Of a DNA stretch of 64,000 bases, positions 12,134-23,017 are shown piece by piece. The position numbers and the translations under genes were made by a program. Source of the stretch: Episyrphus balteatus (lineage: Eukaryota > Arthropoda > Insecta > Diptera > Syrphidae); NCBI RefSeq assembly GCF_945859705.1, contig NC_079134.1, positions 39,694,576-39,758,575 of the forward strand, read 5' to 3'. Positions within the stretch are counted from its first letter, which is position 1. Each line of letters starts with the position of its first letter. The notes under the pieces were generated by a model that ran no database searches, had not been told where the DNA came from, and worked only from the letters and a program-made list of their open reading frames with translations.

Positions 12134-12257
12134 TTTTTTACTTGCGATATAGGTACTATAGGGCAAGTTTAGGATTCGTAAAAAAAATCGAACTTGAGAT
12201 AACAATTTTACATGACATTACGATGATGGAGAATGCCAAAAAAGTGGGTCCGGCAAT

Positions 12258-12338
<81 letters not shown>

Positions 12339-13176
12339 ATCTGGAGCTGCAGCCTAAACGAGTGAAGTGATTTTCTTCAAACTTGGTAGTTGGCAGTTTT
12401 TGGTGATTCCCTAGAGGGGAAATTGAAATTTTTTTTTTATGACCAAAACTAACGGTACCTGCCATATAACGGAAATAGAAAAGGTAATTTTTTTCAAAAA
12501 CGGCTCTAACGATTTTGATTAAAATTTTTGTGTGTAGTACTACACATAAGGGCCAACTTTTTAAATAAAAAAAATATTTTTTGTACCGTTATTAACGGTA
12601 CCTGTCATAGAACGGTTTTTTTCGTTTCTGAATATCTCGTACAAAATTAACCCGATTTAAATGAAAATTTTTATACAAAAATGTGTAAGTAAAGATAATA
12701 TAAAAATTTTAGAAAATTTTCAAAAAACGCATTTTTGGTTTTTTAAAAAATATTTCAAAATTTTTTTCTGAAAAATCAATTTTTTGAAAACGGATCAATG
12801 AAAAATTTTGAAATTTAGTTTTTATGTGTAAATTAATTATTTCTTCAAAATGGCATACCAACTTTTTTTTTGAAAAATGTTAAAAAAATTTTATATATAA
12901 AAAATTATTTTTTTAAAAAACGGCTCCTACAATTTTCAAAATTTTTTTTCTAAAAATACCTTTTTATACGAGAAATAAAATGGCATATTTGTTTTTTTTT
13001 TAAGATATTTTAAAACGGACTTTTATTAATTATAAAAACAGATTTAATTTTTTTATACTACTTATGAAATTTCTTCAAAATATCAAATTTTAAATTTCTT
13101 GAATAAAAAGCTTTAACATTATAGTTACTTTAAGCATAAGAGCAAGTACGTGCGACCCCAGTCGTGCAATTTATTT
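12134..13176 (+). mobile_element. (GTCT)n-core repeat element, full copy on the plus strand
   Basis: It starts CTTGCGATATAGGTACTATA then GGGCAAGTTTAGG, carries a (GTCT)n microsatellite at 12259-12338 followed by AGCTGCAGCCTAAACGAG, and ends with GAGCAAGTACGTGCGACCCC and AGTCGTGCAATTTATTT. Dipteran mini-me/DINE-1 elements are known to carry GTCY microsatellites, so this is probably a related non-coding element. A near-identical inverted copy lies at 16226-17277, with shorter copies at 55597-56065 and 6600-7047. The frame 12142-12357 only reads the microsatellite as SVCL repeats. Confidence 0.7.
12259..12338 (+). repeat. (GTCT)n microsatellite
   Basis: About 19 uninterrupted CTGT/GTCT units. 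It is the core of the surrounding element and mirrors the (CAGA)n tract at 17069-17150. Confidence 0.97.
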
Positions 13177-13992
13177 TATCTTACAAAAGTAATTTTAATG
13201 TCATTCTCCGATTACCTTAATCAATATGTTCATCTTCGGTTTTAAAATTTAAAATAAAGCTTAAAATAACGGCTCCACTTTTTATTTTATCCACGGATTT
13301 CATCGTAAATAGAATGATTTAGCAGATAATTGCCAACTTCGAAGTGCTGTTGGCCATGCAGAGTGTGATCTCCAAGTCCAATTGATAAATTTAATGCGGA
13401 TGTCATAAAATTAAAAATATAATTGCTTTTAAAATTTTTATGGTAGGTTAGAATATTCAAAAACAGTTTCTTTTTTATTTTTGCATTTCCGAAATATATT
13501 CATACATCCTTTTATATATAAATCGAATGTAAAACTTCAAATGAGTATTTCTTAAAAGAATGTTTTCAAATCTGTGATCATTGAATGATTGAAATTTATA
13601 CAGGTTAGTTAGAACAATTTACTTTTTGTATTCTTTTTACCTAAACAGATGTCTGTTATTTTTTCCAACATTCTTAGGAAATCTCTTGCAGCCCTACGCT
13701 ATTAGAGTATTTAAACACCTAAGTAACTTATTTGACTTTGCATCAATTAAATAAAGTTAATTTATTGGAAAATATAATCGTAAAACTGAATAGATCCCCT
13801 GCATTCATAATTTCATAATTATGAAAAGCATTCAGAACACTTAGGTATATTTCAAATATGATGGAACATGAACGTCAAGGAAGCGTTTGAATTTTAATTC
13901 TTATGTTAATTTTAATTTTTATGTTAATTTGACTTTTGTGCGAAACAATAAGGTGATTTTTAAAAATAAAGTGTTCATTTATTAAATTCATT
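13177..13992. other. AT-rich spacer, no recognised feature
   Basis: It lies between the plus-strand (GTCT)n element and the foldback element. Near 13888-13935 a short ATTTTAATT...TATGTTAATTT direct repeat occurs. No gene was seen. Confidence 0.4.
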
Positions 13993-15848
13993 TATAGGCT
14001 ATTGATTATGTCGAAAAAAACAGGGTAATAAGGAACTAAGACGTTCACGGGTTTTTATTGCAGGAATCGTTCAATGGGTTATAAAAGAAGATAAAACCGC
14101 GGAGTGCTATTAAATGAGAGGGTGGAAACTAAAGATAGGGGTGCAAAAGCCCCCTTTTTGGTTTTTTCAATATACCTCGTAAACCAAGCAAAATATTGAT
14201 ATATTTCACATACAACTTTTTGTAGAGAATTAAATTTCCTATTGGAATAATGTTTTTTAAAAATTGAAAAAAAAAATTTCCATACCAAAATAGTCGAAAC
14301 AATCATAAAAAAAATATCAAAAAAATCGATTTTTTGAGTTTTTTTGCTTTTTTAGTTGTACATTTTTTTTGGGTTGAGATAGACATAAACATTGCTCCAA
14401 AGAAAAAAAGAAGATTAAATTTCCTTCAAACTGCTGTGCTCACTAAATTTTTTCATTGAAAATTAACCGAAGTATGGCCATTTTAATCTATCTTTTTTTC
14501 GCATTTTTAGTTTTACTCAAGTAAAACAGAAACATTTGAGGGGAAAGTACGATAACTTAAGCACCAAGAACTGATAATAAGATTTTGTAGAGGGGTAAAA
14601 TACAATCATTGTTTACTATGGGAGAGGGGGTCAATGTCCCCCCGTTTTGGCGGGAGGGGCAATTTTCTAAAAAAAATACTTAAAATAAAAAAAAATTATT
14701 AAAAAACAACGGCAACACTTACAGTTTTGATTAATACTTTTTTTCAAATGCTAGAATTATAAACTTAATATTTATTTTAAAATGAAGTTATTTTAATCAA
14801 TTCTTTTTGAAATAAACGAGTGATTCCGATAAAGAAAGTATTTTGTCTATTTTTCAATTTTCTCAAAAAGTAGAAGGCATAGGAACATTATGATTTTCAT
14901 GATTTGATAACAAATCAATTAAGGCAGTTTACTTTGTCGAGCAATTTTGTATTGAAGTCCGCAGTCTCTGTGAAAATTGTACTCAATGTGCTTTTTAAAC
15001 TTTTTTTTCACAAGTTTTGGCTTTGAAATCGGATATTTCAAAAACAATTGATTAAAATAACTTCATTTTAAAATTAATATTAAGTTTATAGTTCTAGCTT
15101 TTGAAAAAAGTATCAATCAAAACTGTAAGTGTTGCCGTTGTTTTTTAATAATTTTTTTTTATTTTAAGTATTTTTTTTAGAAAATTGCCCCTCCCGCCAA
15201 AACGGGGGGACATTGACCCCCTCTCCCATAGTAAACAATGATTGTATTTTACCCCTCTACAAAATCTTATTATCAGTTCTTGGTGCTTAAGGTATCGTAC
15301 TTTCCCCTCAAATGTTTCTGTTTTACTTGAGTAAAACTAAAAATGCGAAAAAAAAGATAGATTAAAATGGCCATACTTCGGTTAATTTTCAATGAAAAAA
15401 TTTAGTGAGCACAGCAGTTTGAAGGAAATTTAATCTTCTTTTTTTCTTTGGAGCAATGTTTATGTCTATCTCAACCCAAAAAAAATGTACAACTAAAAAA
15501 GCAAAAAAACTCAAAAAATCGATTTTTTTGATATTTTTTTTATGATTGTTTCGACTATTTTGGTATGGAAATTTTTTTTTTTCAATTTTTAAAAAACATT
15601 ATTCCAATAGGAAATTTAATTCTCTACAAAAAGTTGTATGTGAAATATATCAATATTTTGCTTGGTTTACGAGGTATATTGAAAAAACCAAAAAGGGGGC
15701 TTTTGCACCCCTATCTTCAGTTTCCACCCTCTCATTTAATAGCACTCCGCGGTTTTATCTTCTTTTATAACCCATTGAACGATTCCTGCAATAAAAACCC
15801 GTGAACGTCTTAGTTCCTTTCTAAACTACATAATCAATAGCCTATTAT
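13993..15848. mobile_element. 1.86-kb foldback element with ~815-bp arms
   Basis: The left arm (about 13995-14813) starts ATAGGCTATTGATTATGT. It is repeated as reverse complement at about 15035-15846, leaving a ~220-bp unique loop. Arms are almost identical, with a small indel near the outer ends. They contain a GC-rich block (CCCCTCCCGCCAAAACGGGG around 14640 and 15190) and an ACAACGGCAACACTTACAG block. Degraded relatives occur at 41871-42763 and 60478-60535. Arm frames (14306-14079 and 15546-15770) encode the same chance peptide. There is no transposase. Confidence 0.8.
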
Positions 15849-15880
15849 TTTCGTATAATAATATTTGTTTCCAAATTGTT

Positions 15881-15955
15881 CAGTGTAATACAGTTGACTT
15901 CCTCTAAGTGGAACTCCTTCTGAGTCAAATTTCCCTCTAAGTCGAAATTTTTCAC
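15881..15955 (+). repeat. Possible end of a pogo/Tigger-like transposon
   Basis: TA followed by CAGTTGACTTCCTCTAAGTG and a second CCCTCTAAGTCGAA block resembles the TIR style of pogo/Tigger-type elements. I could not find the opposite end, so this is a fragment at best. Confidence 0.25.
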
Positions 15956-16225
15956 ATTTTAAGACATATTTTATCTTTAATGTTGCAAAAAAAAGTTGTA
16001 GTTAAAGAATGAATGAGAGCATAACATTCGACTAAAAGTCAAAACGTCTCACTGTTTTGTTTGCAAGGGGTGCGATCAGTGAGACAGTCTTAGGTGAAAC
16101 AAATTAACGAAACCGTCAAATAACAATTTATGTTACTTTAACCCATTTTTTTCAAAAAAAAAAACAAAAAGACAAAAAAAAAAAAACGAAACAAAAAACG
16201 CTACGAAATCATATTGAAATCATGT

Positions 16226-17069
16226 TAAATAAATTGCACGACTGGGGTCGCACGTACTTGCTCTTATGCTTAAAGTAACTATAATGTTAAAGCTTTTTAT
16301 TCAAGAAATTTAAAATTCGATATTTTGAAGAAATTTCATAAGTAGTATAAAAAAATTAAATCTGTTTTTATAATTAATAAAACTCCATTTTAAAATATCT
16401 TAAAAAAAAAAACAAATATGCCATTTTATTTCTCGTATAAAAAGGTATTTTTAGAAAAAAAATTTTGAAAATTGTAGGAGCCGTTTTTTAAAAAAATAAT
16501 TTTTTATATATAAAATTTTTTTAACATTTTTCAAAAAAAAAGTTGGTATGCCATTTTGAAGAAATAATTAATTTACACATAAAAACTAAATTTCAAAATT
16601 TTTCATTGATCCGTTTTCAAAAAATTGATTTTTCAAAAAAAAATTTTGAAATATTTTTTAAAAAACCAAAAATGCGTTTTTTGAAAATTTTCTAAAATTT
16701 TAATATTATCTTTACTTACACACTTTTGTATAAAAATTTTCATTAAAATCGGGTTAATTTTGTACGAGATATTCAGAAACGAAAAAAACCGTTCTATGAC
16801 AGGGACCGTTAATAACGGTACAAAAAATATTTTTTTTATTTAAAAAGTTGGCCCTGATGTGTAGTATTACACACAAAAATTTTAATCAAAATCGTTAGAG
16901 CCGTTTTTGAAAAAAATTAACTTTTCTATTTCCGTTTTATGGCAGGTACCGTTAGTTTTGGTCATAAAAAAAAAATTTCAATTTCCCCTCTAGGGAATCA
17001 CCAAAAACTGCTAACTACCAAGTTTGAAGAAAATCACTTCACTCGTTTAGGCTGCAGCTCCAGATAGAG

Positions 17070-17150
<81 letters not shown>

Positions 17151-17277
17151 ATTGCCGGACCCACTTTTTTGGCATTCTCCATCATCGTAATGTCATGTTA
17201 AATTGTTATCTCGAGTTCGATTTTTTTTACGAATCCTAAACTTGCCCTATAGTACCTACCTATATCGCAAGTAAAAA
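16226..17277 (-). mobile_element. (GTCT)n-core repeat element, full copy on the minus strand
   Basis: It reads as the reverse complement of 12134-13176 with few differences: an extra AGGT near 17255 and scattered substitutions. It includes the (CAGA)n tract at 17069-17150 and the terminal block GTCGCACGTACTTGCTC. Together with the left copy it frames 3.05 kb holding the foldback element. Confidence 0.75.
17069..17150 (-). repeat. (CAGA)n microsatellite, complement of (GTCT)n
   Basis: About 20 CAGA units with one interruption (GACGGACA) near the left end. It is the core of the minus-strand element. Confidence 0.97.
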
Positions 17278-17296
17278 ATAGATTTTTTTTAAATCT

Positions 17297-17347
17297 ATGT
17301 CTCACTGTTTGCTTTTTAAAAATATAGGTCTCACTGTTTGCTTTTTA
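17297..17347 (+). repeat. Tandem duplication of GTCTCACTGTTTGCTTTTTAA
   Basis: Two copies of a ~31-bp unit (GTCTCACTGTTTGC followed by TTTTTAA) start at 17299 and 17331. The motif also forms the ends of the element that spans this region. Confidence 0.8.
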
Positions 17348-18100
17348 ACCCTTTCGAACCCAAGCTATGAAAATCAATATTAAAAAATGTTTTTTCGGTA
17401 TTATCGGGTCAAAAACATCACAACTAAGAAATATGAATAGCAAAAAGTTGTTTTCCAAAATAATAAATAGCAAAACTAATGTGTTTTTCTCATGTTACAT
17501 GTAAGTAACATGCACTGCCTATGACCACCAAAAAAGTCGGAGAACTGAGAAAATAACTTTTAATGAAACTATAATGTATGCTACTTCTTCTAAGCAAAAA
17601 AACAAAACACTTTCTGCATTAACATTTTTTATATCTTTTTTTCAAAATTATGACCATATATAAAAAAAAAATTTTTTTGCAAAAAAAAAGAAATAATGTG
17701 AATTTCAGTCCCTTTAAAACCTAAAAACAAAATTAAAGGTATGACATTTGACTAACTTTTTATAATAATCCAGTAACTAGGCATTATTATCTTTCAATTA
17801 AGCCATAGTAACCTAAAAAATTGTTTAATTTAATAAACATATAAATATAATACATATGTAAAAAATAGTTCTGTCCATTAACCTGGTTTTTTTTTTGTTA
17901 TATACTCTTTTAATAACACTCCAAAAACTACTTCTACCTGATTTTGTGTGATATTTTCCGGTGTAGGAAAATGGACAGCTTAAATTTAATCGGAAAAAAA
18001 TTAAAACGCTCAGAATGGGAAATAAACGTTTTGACCCAAACAAACGTTACTGTACCTACTTGTTTTCAGAAAAGAGAAATATGGATTGTTTCACTGTTTG
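17348..18100. other. AT-rich interior of the CAGTGAGAC element
   Basis: Frames of 72 codons on both strands (18043-17825, 17944-18162) show no domain and overlap each other. I see no gene. Confidence 0.35.
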
Positions 18101-18226
18101 CACTGTCTCACTGTTCGCACCTTTCCCCTAATTGTTTTTTTTGTTTTTATCTAAAAAAATGAAAGATATACGTTTCCAAAGAAAAATGATAAAAAATAAC
18201 ATTGACCTAACACAAACAAAAAAATT

Positions 18227-19000
18227 GGGTTGGGGTCGAAATTCTGTATGTGCCAAAATTCGGATTTCAAAATTCTGTATTCCAAAATTCTGTATTCCAA
18301 AATTCTGTATTTTAAAATGCTGTAATTTCAAAATTCTGTATTTTAAAATTCTGTATTCCAAAATTATGTAAATGATAAAAGAAAATCTGTGATCATTTTT
18401 CTTTTATCATTTACAGAATTTTGGAGTAGGTACAGATTTTTGATATTTTCTTTGAAGAAAATGTTGAAGTAAAGTACCTAAATCCCCAATTAGTTTGCAT
18501 ATGACTTACAGCTATTGGATTTGAATGACACCTCTTGAATACCAAAATACTAGTAATATTTAGCCAAGAATCTTCATACATATTTCACCATTTTGTTTTT
18601 TTTTTGTTATTTTTTATTTGTTTTTGTCTGTTTTTGCGAGGCCTGAAACGAAACTTAAATATTTATGTAGAACTTAATCTCTTATTTTTCCTCTGAGTAA
18701 ACTGGCATGAGGTTTTATGTAGAACATAAATCCTTAAGTTTCGTTTTACCAAACGGCTCTTATACACTGTTATACTTAATTTGTTTATTGAATACAAATT
18801 GTTTAAGAGGAAAGACAAAAAGGTATAGGTTTTGAATATACAGAATTCCAAAAAGCAGAATAATGGATTTCCAGAATTTTAAAAACATAATTTTGGATTT
18901 ACAGAATTTTAAAATACAGAATAATAGAAAAACAGAATAATGGAATATACAGAATTTTGGTCATACAGAATTTAGGAATACAAAATAACGACCCGTTCCC
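18227..19000 (+). mobile_element. Tandem-TIR element, copy 1 (774 bp, 8-bp TSD AAAAAATT)
   Basis: The left end is GGGTTGGGGTCGAAATTCTG and the right end, read inward, is GGGAACGGGTC. AAAAAATT lies directly outside both ends (18219-18226, 19001-19008). Inside the left end is an array (about 18236-18368) of a ~15-bp unit with core CAAAATTCTGTA. A hairpin follows (about 18368-18413, TAAATGATAAAAG and complement). A unique interval comes next, then an inverted array of the same unit (about 18838-18990). The arrays form pentapeptide-repeat frames (such as KFCIP) that are not genes. The layout recalls Drosophila Foldback elements; 8-bp duplications fit P, hAT or Merlin transposases. Confidence 0.85.
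18430..18837. other. Unique interval inside tandem-TIR copy 1
   Basis: It separates the two arrays and differs from the interval of copies 3 and 4 as far as I can see. The 62-codon frame at 18851-18663 shows no domain. It may be captured or diverged sequence. Confidence 0.35.
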
Positions 19001-19103
19001 AAAAAATTCCAAAAGGTTGTACAATCCGTTATTTTCCTTCTGATTTTTTATAAAATTGTCAAAATTTATACCTTCTATGTAAATTCATTTGTACAGGTGG
19101 TAT

Positions 19104-19160
19104 AGGAACTTGGTTTAACTTACTGATTAATAAACTAATTAAACCAAGTTCCTAACTGTA
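19104..19160. repeat. Short hairpin TAGGAACTTGGTTTA
   Basis: TAGGAACTTGGTTTA and its complement TAAACCAAGTTCCTA flank a loop of about 25 bases. Purpose unknown; perhaps a minimal MITE. Confidence 0.7.
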
Positions 19161-19255
19161 CATTGTAGGTACCTGTTATATTTAATTTTGAAGGAAATTT
19201 TGTATTCAGGATTAAAGCTTAGCGAATTATTCTACATGTTAAAGTGTCCTTTTAA

Positions 19256-19429
19256 GCCTGCTAACTCCACATGAAAATGATTTTAAACAAAAAAAGCTTT
19301 CAAATCTAATCCATATTCTTTTACATTTAACGGTATGAAAATTAAAGAATAACTTTATGTCGTCTTGAATTTATTGAAACATTTAGACATATTTTATTTT
19401 TTACGAGTGTAAAAGTGGAGTTAGCAGGT
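19256..19429. repeat. Small inverted-repeat element CCTGCTAACTCCAC
   Basis: CCTGCTAACTCCAC near 19256 and its complement GTGGAGTTAGCAGG near 19416-19429 bound about 170 AT-rich bases. It is likely a MITE; TTTA-like bases flank both sides, but a target duplication is not certain. Confidence 0.55.
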
Positions 19430-19554
19430 TTACACTCTAAGCCGACGAAATTATGAAAGCACCTTTTACTTTTCTTTCTTACAAAAAGTAGTTGAAGTAA
19501 TACCTAAATTACTTAATTACTGTGACTTTCTTTTATCCAGTTACTAAAAGTACT

Positions 19555-19576
19555 TAAAGTACTTAATTAAGTACTT
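19555..19576. repeat. Perfect palindrome AAGTACTTAATTAAGTACTT
   Basis: A 20-22 bp perfect palindrome within a stretch repeating TACTTAATTA/AGTACTT. It may be a chance AT-rich palindrome. Confidence 0.7.
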
Positions 19577-19616
19577 TTTTTCACTTTTATATTTTAAAAT
19601 GCATTTTAAATGACCT

Positions 19617-19716
19617 AGGCCCAATTTATTCACCCTCCATTAAATGCAATGCAATTTGAAAAATTTTAAGTTGTGACTTAAAAAATAATAGTGAGTGAAT
19701 AAGTTGGGACTCAAAC
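19617..19716. repeat. ~100-bp MITE-like repeat GGCCCAATTTATTCAC, copy 1
   Basis: GCCCAATTTATTCAC...CTCCATTAAA at the left and TGAGTGAATAAGTTGGGA at the right are inverted. A second copy lies at 38243-38345. Confidence 0.65.
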
Positions 19717-20259
19717 TTTTAATTAAAGTCTTTAATTACAACTTAACTTACAAAGATGTCCACAAAATTCCAGATGGTATGTATGTTTTACAAAAATCCA
19801 ATTTTAAAATACTTGTTTGCAGTTTCACAATTAATTTCTAAGACTTATTTAAAAAACTTTAAACTTTACTTAAAAGTTGACACCTTATTGTTTACACTTC
19901 CGTATCCCGTCGGAGTAGGTGAAGGTATTTTTTTTTTTTTAATTTTAAATGTTGCCACTTTAAATTTTAAAATTATAATTATTCTTAACTTTTATTATTT
20001 TTTTTTTTTAATTTTCTTAATAATTTAAATATTTGCTAACATATACAAAACACAAACGAATAAAAAAAAAATCGTGTCAAATAAAATTTGATTAATCCGA
20101 AAATTCGTTCCAGTTTCACTTTCTTGACATTTGCCCGCAACAAACTACAAAAAACTAATTAAACAAAAAAAAAACGCCGACTAATATTTTGACAATTATT
20201 ATTAATCTTTGCCGCTTTTAATAATAAATTTTTTTTTTTAATTCAAAAACAACAACAAT
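19717..20259. other. AT-rich stretch with no recognised feature
   Basis: The 90-codon frame at 19756-20028 is Phe/Leu/Ile-rich because of T runs and shows no domain; I do not call it a gene. Confidence 0.35.
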
Positions 20260-22500
20260 TTGAGATAAAAAAAATATAAGCAACAAAACAATTTCGCGTT
20301 CCACTCTTAACAATCATACGTTTTGGCGTTAATTTGTGTCCGCTCTTTTTAAAAACAAAAATTATATTTTCATCATCTTCACTCTTATTCTCTTTGTCGG
20401 TGTACAAATGCGAGCAATCAAATTTTTAAAAACAAGTACGAAGACGATACAACCAAGAAGATACAAACTGCTAACTACTCTTGTGTGTCATCGGCAACAA
20501 CTTGACACTTTATTGATATTTTGATAATAATAAAATTTAGGAGCACGCTATGTGACTGACTTCCGACACACGACTAAAAAGATTCAAGACACAAAAAAAA
20601 CCAACTCACATATCGAGGCGGCATTCCATATGTGAGCCCAGCCAAAGACCGAGAGCCCCCTAAGAAAAAAAAAAACTACAAAATAAAGCACAAAACGTCC
20701 ACAAGCGTAACGCGGGACCCCCACATTCATTTGCTATCCGCCCGCCAACGTCCGTCGTCATCGAACTTGCAAGTCGTCGTGGTTGTCGTCTCCACTACCT
20801 ACTATATGTGAGCCTTCAAAAAGCGGCACTCTCAAGTGAGGGAATTCTGCAAAAAAAAAAAAAACCCTAACCCGTGTTATACCCTCTACGTAACGCTTAG
20901 GCACAGCTTTTTTTTGGGGGTGAAAAGTTATTGTCTTAAAAAATTTCGAGTTTTTTTTTATTTCTTCCTTTTACTTCACTGCACGAGAAGGGAACTAAAC
21001 AACAACAACAAGAAAAAAAAAGTGCGCCACTTTTTCAAGGGGGAGTTTTTTATTTACTTCCCTTTTTTACCTATACTTCTACATTTTGTGGTGTTTTTTT
21101 TTCTCTGTTTTTTATTTAGTTCCCTTGAGTGAGTGTGTGTTTTAAATTTTATTTGTAAATTCTATTCGTTTTTTTTTTCGTTCGGTCACTCTTTTTAGAG
21201 CCATTGGTTCCATTGGGGAAAGAGAATTCCATGCTGTGGGCGAAAAAGTTTTAAGGCGATCATATTTTAATCCCCCCAAAAAGGGAATACGTTCCACAAA
21301 TAAACTTGAAACTTTTTATTGTGTATTCCATATTTCCCACATGAATATTGGGAGCCATTTGTTTTTTTTTGGGGGGATTTTTGTTTTGTTTTGTCCTTCA
21401 ATTAGCTTTTGTTATTTCTCAGTTCGCAGTCTCATTATTGTGTAGTTGGGAGATGAGAGAGAAAACTCTCACGTTGCGATTGCAACGCCACTGCACTGAG
21501 TCACAGAAAAAATAAACTAAAATCCAGAATCCTTCCCTCTCTTTCTCACCTTCTCTCTTATGGTTCCGCTTGATTGGATTAGTTTTTATTTCGCTGTGAC
21601 ATTTAGCTCCCCTTCGGCACTCAAATGGGGATCTAAAGAGAACAAAAAAAACACGTTCCACAAGGATTCGATATTCTTGTATCTTTGATTTAATGGTTTG
21701 TTTACAACCAACACTTTGATAAAATTGTATTTGTAGTGTGTGCGGTCCACACTTTGTTACTCATACACATGTCTCCATTTAAAGTTGGGAGCTAATTTTC
21801 CCCACTCTGTTGGTTTAGAGCCAATCACGGGTTTGCTTTTGCTCTATCTTCTTTTTCTTCCCATCAAACAGAATCAATCTATCTCTGTTTAGTGGCGGGA
21901 TTCTCTCATTTCTTCATGATGCTCCCCACAAAATTTTGAATATTTCATCAAAGTTGAGCGAATTCGCCGCATTTTGTATTCTTCTTTAGTTTGTTTTGTT
22001 GGGGAAGAGTATTAATTTGGATTTTGAGAGATGGCAATGGCGCTGCATATGAATCGTTGAAGATTTGGATCTTTTGGAGTAGGAGAAGAAGTAAAAGAAG
22101 AAGTATACAAAACTGCGTTGAATACATTACTTTTGCCGTGCGAAGTACGAAAGACTAATTATCTTTTTGTTATATAGTGATGGCGGCCGGTGAGCGAGCG
22201 AGCGAGGGAGGAAAAAAGTACACATATAAAAATTAAAGTGGTAGCTCTTGTAGTAAAGTATTATATCTACGTTTTTGTATAAATGTATACATTTGGGCTT
22301 TTCCGTGATTTTGAAGAATTTTAGTTGATTTTTGTTTCGTCTTCTTCTTAGGATTTTTTTTGTGGTTTTGTTTTTTTGTTGGAAAAATGTCGTGCTGCCA
22401 AAAAAAAGAAGAAAATAAGAAGTTCCATTTGGGATTCTGAATGAAAGTGTATCTTAAAGATATAGGAATGAATTTATACACCGCACCGCACACAGATGGG
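20260..22500. other. Repeat-poor, GC-richer island (candidate regulatory or exon region 1)
   Basis: No element ends or repeated families occur here. Composition rises sharply at 20540-20830 (CGTCCGTCGTCATCG, GTCGTCGTGGTTGTCGTC), as in fly 5'UTRs, with two CATATGTGAG-type sites (about 20626 and 20805). At 22170-22210 TATATAGTGATGGCGGCCGG precedes a GTGAGC donor-like site, which could be a short first exon on the plus strand. Frames such as 20336-20524 or 21661-21419 show no domain. Function is inferred from composition only. Confidence 0.3.
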
Positions 22501-23017
22501 ATGATAGTTTTTTTTTTTTTGATTTGTTGTTGTTCTTTTAGTCTTTGTTTTTTTTTTCTTCTTTTGATCTCATTGATTTGGGGGCAGTTGTAGTGAGGAA
22601 TTTGGTAGAAATGAGGGAGGAAAGTTACTTTAATTTGGATTTGGGGTGATTTGCAGATTTATTGCAATTCAGACTGATTAGACAGTATTTACATATTAGC
22701 AAGTACATTTTTTTAAGTCAGAAAATAAAAAGTGTCAAAATCATCTAAAAGGTTCCCCCAGGTTTTGTAACAGTTTATTTTTACTATAAAAAAGATACAC
22801 TTTAGTAAAGTTAATTTGTTTATCCTTTCATAGTTTGGTTCACCACTTTCTATCACATAAACCTATGAAGATCTTTAGATTTGTAAATAGATTGTACAGA
22901 AATCAGGAACATTGTAATTTTTGAAGGAAAAGTTGATATCATAAATGATTCCTTTAAAATAATTTTCATAATTATGTGCATTAATATGCGTTCCTGAAAT
23001 GACTGTATCCATACCAG
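22501..23017. other. AT-rich stretch with no recognised feature
   Basis: No gene, RNA or paired repeat was recognised. Confidence 0.35.

Larger units (their letters stand above)
16066..18128. mobile_element. Element with GGGG..TGCGANCAGTGAGACAGT ends, interrupted by the inverted (GTCT)n copy
   Basis: GGGGTGCGATCAGTGAGACA at about 16067-16086 is matched by the reverse complement TGTCTCACTGTTCGCACC near 18104-18121. The sub-motif GTCTCACTGTTTGC recurs inside: near 16046, 17299 and 17331, and as TTTCACTGTTTGC at 18089. The (GTCT)n element at 16226-17277 sits inside and probably inserted later. No transposase frame was found. Sub-terminal repeats of this kind often are transposase-binding sites in hAT and related families, but the class is not shown. 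Confidence 0.5.

Noticed and set aside
12142..12357. 71-codon frame with SVCL repeats
   Set aside because: It is the (GTCT)n microsatellite translated.
14079..14306. 75-codon frame repeated at 15546-15770
   Set aside because: The two are the mirror-image arms of the foldback element; no domain and no independent evidence.
18236..18368. CRISPR-like array
   Set aside because: Short direct repeats with no unique spacers of uniform length, in a eukaryotic transposon with TSDs.
18128..18371. Repetitive open frames on both strands (KFCIP, QNF-like)
   Set aside because: They read the 15-bp arrays of tandem-TIR copy 1. Since 15 is a multiple of three every frame stays open, so length is no evidence of coding.
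22186..22210. Possible short first exon ATGGCGGCCG followed by GTGAGC
   Set aside because: Only ten coding bases and a donor-like site; no partner exon recognised. Mentioned only as a possibility in the island entry.
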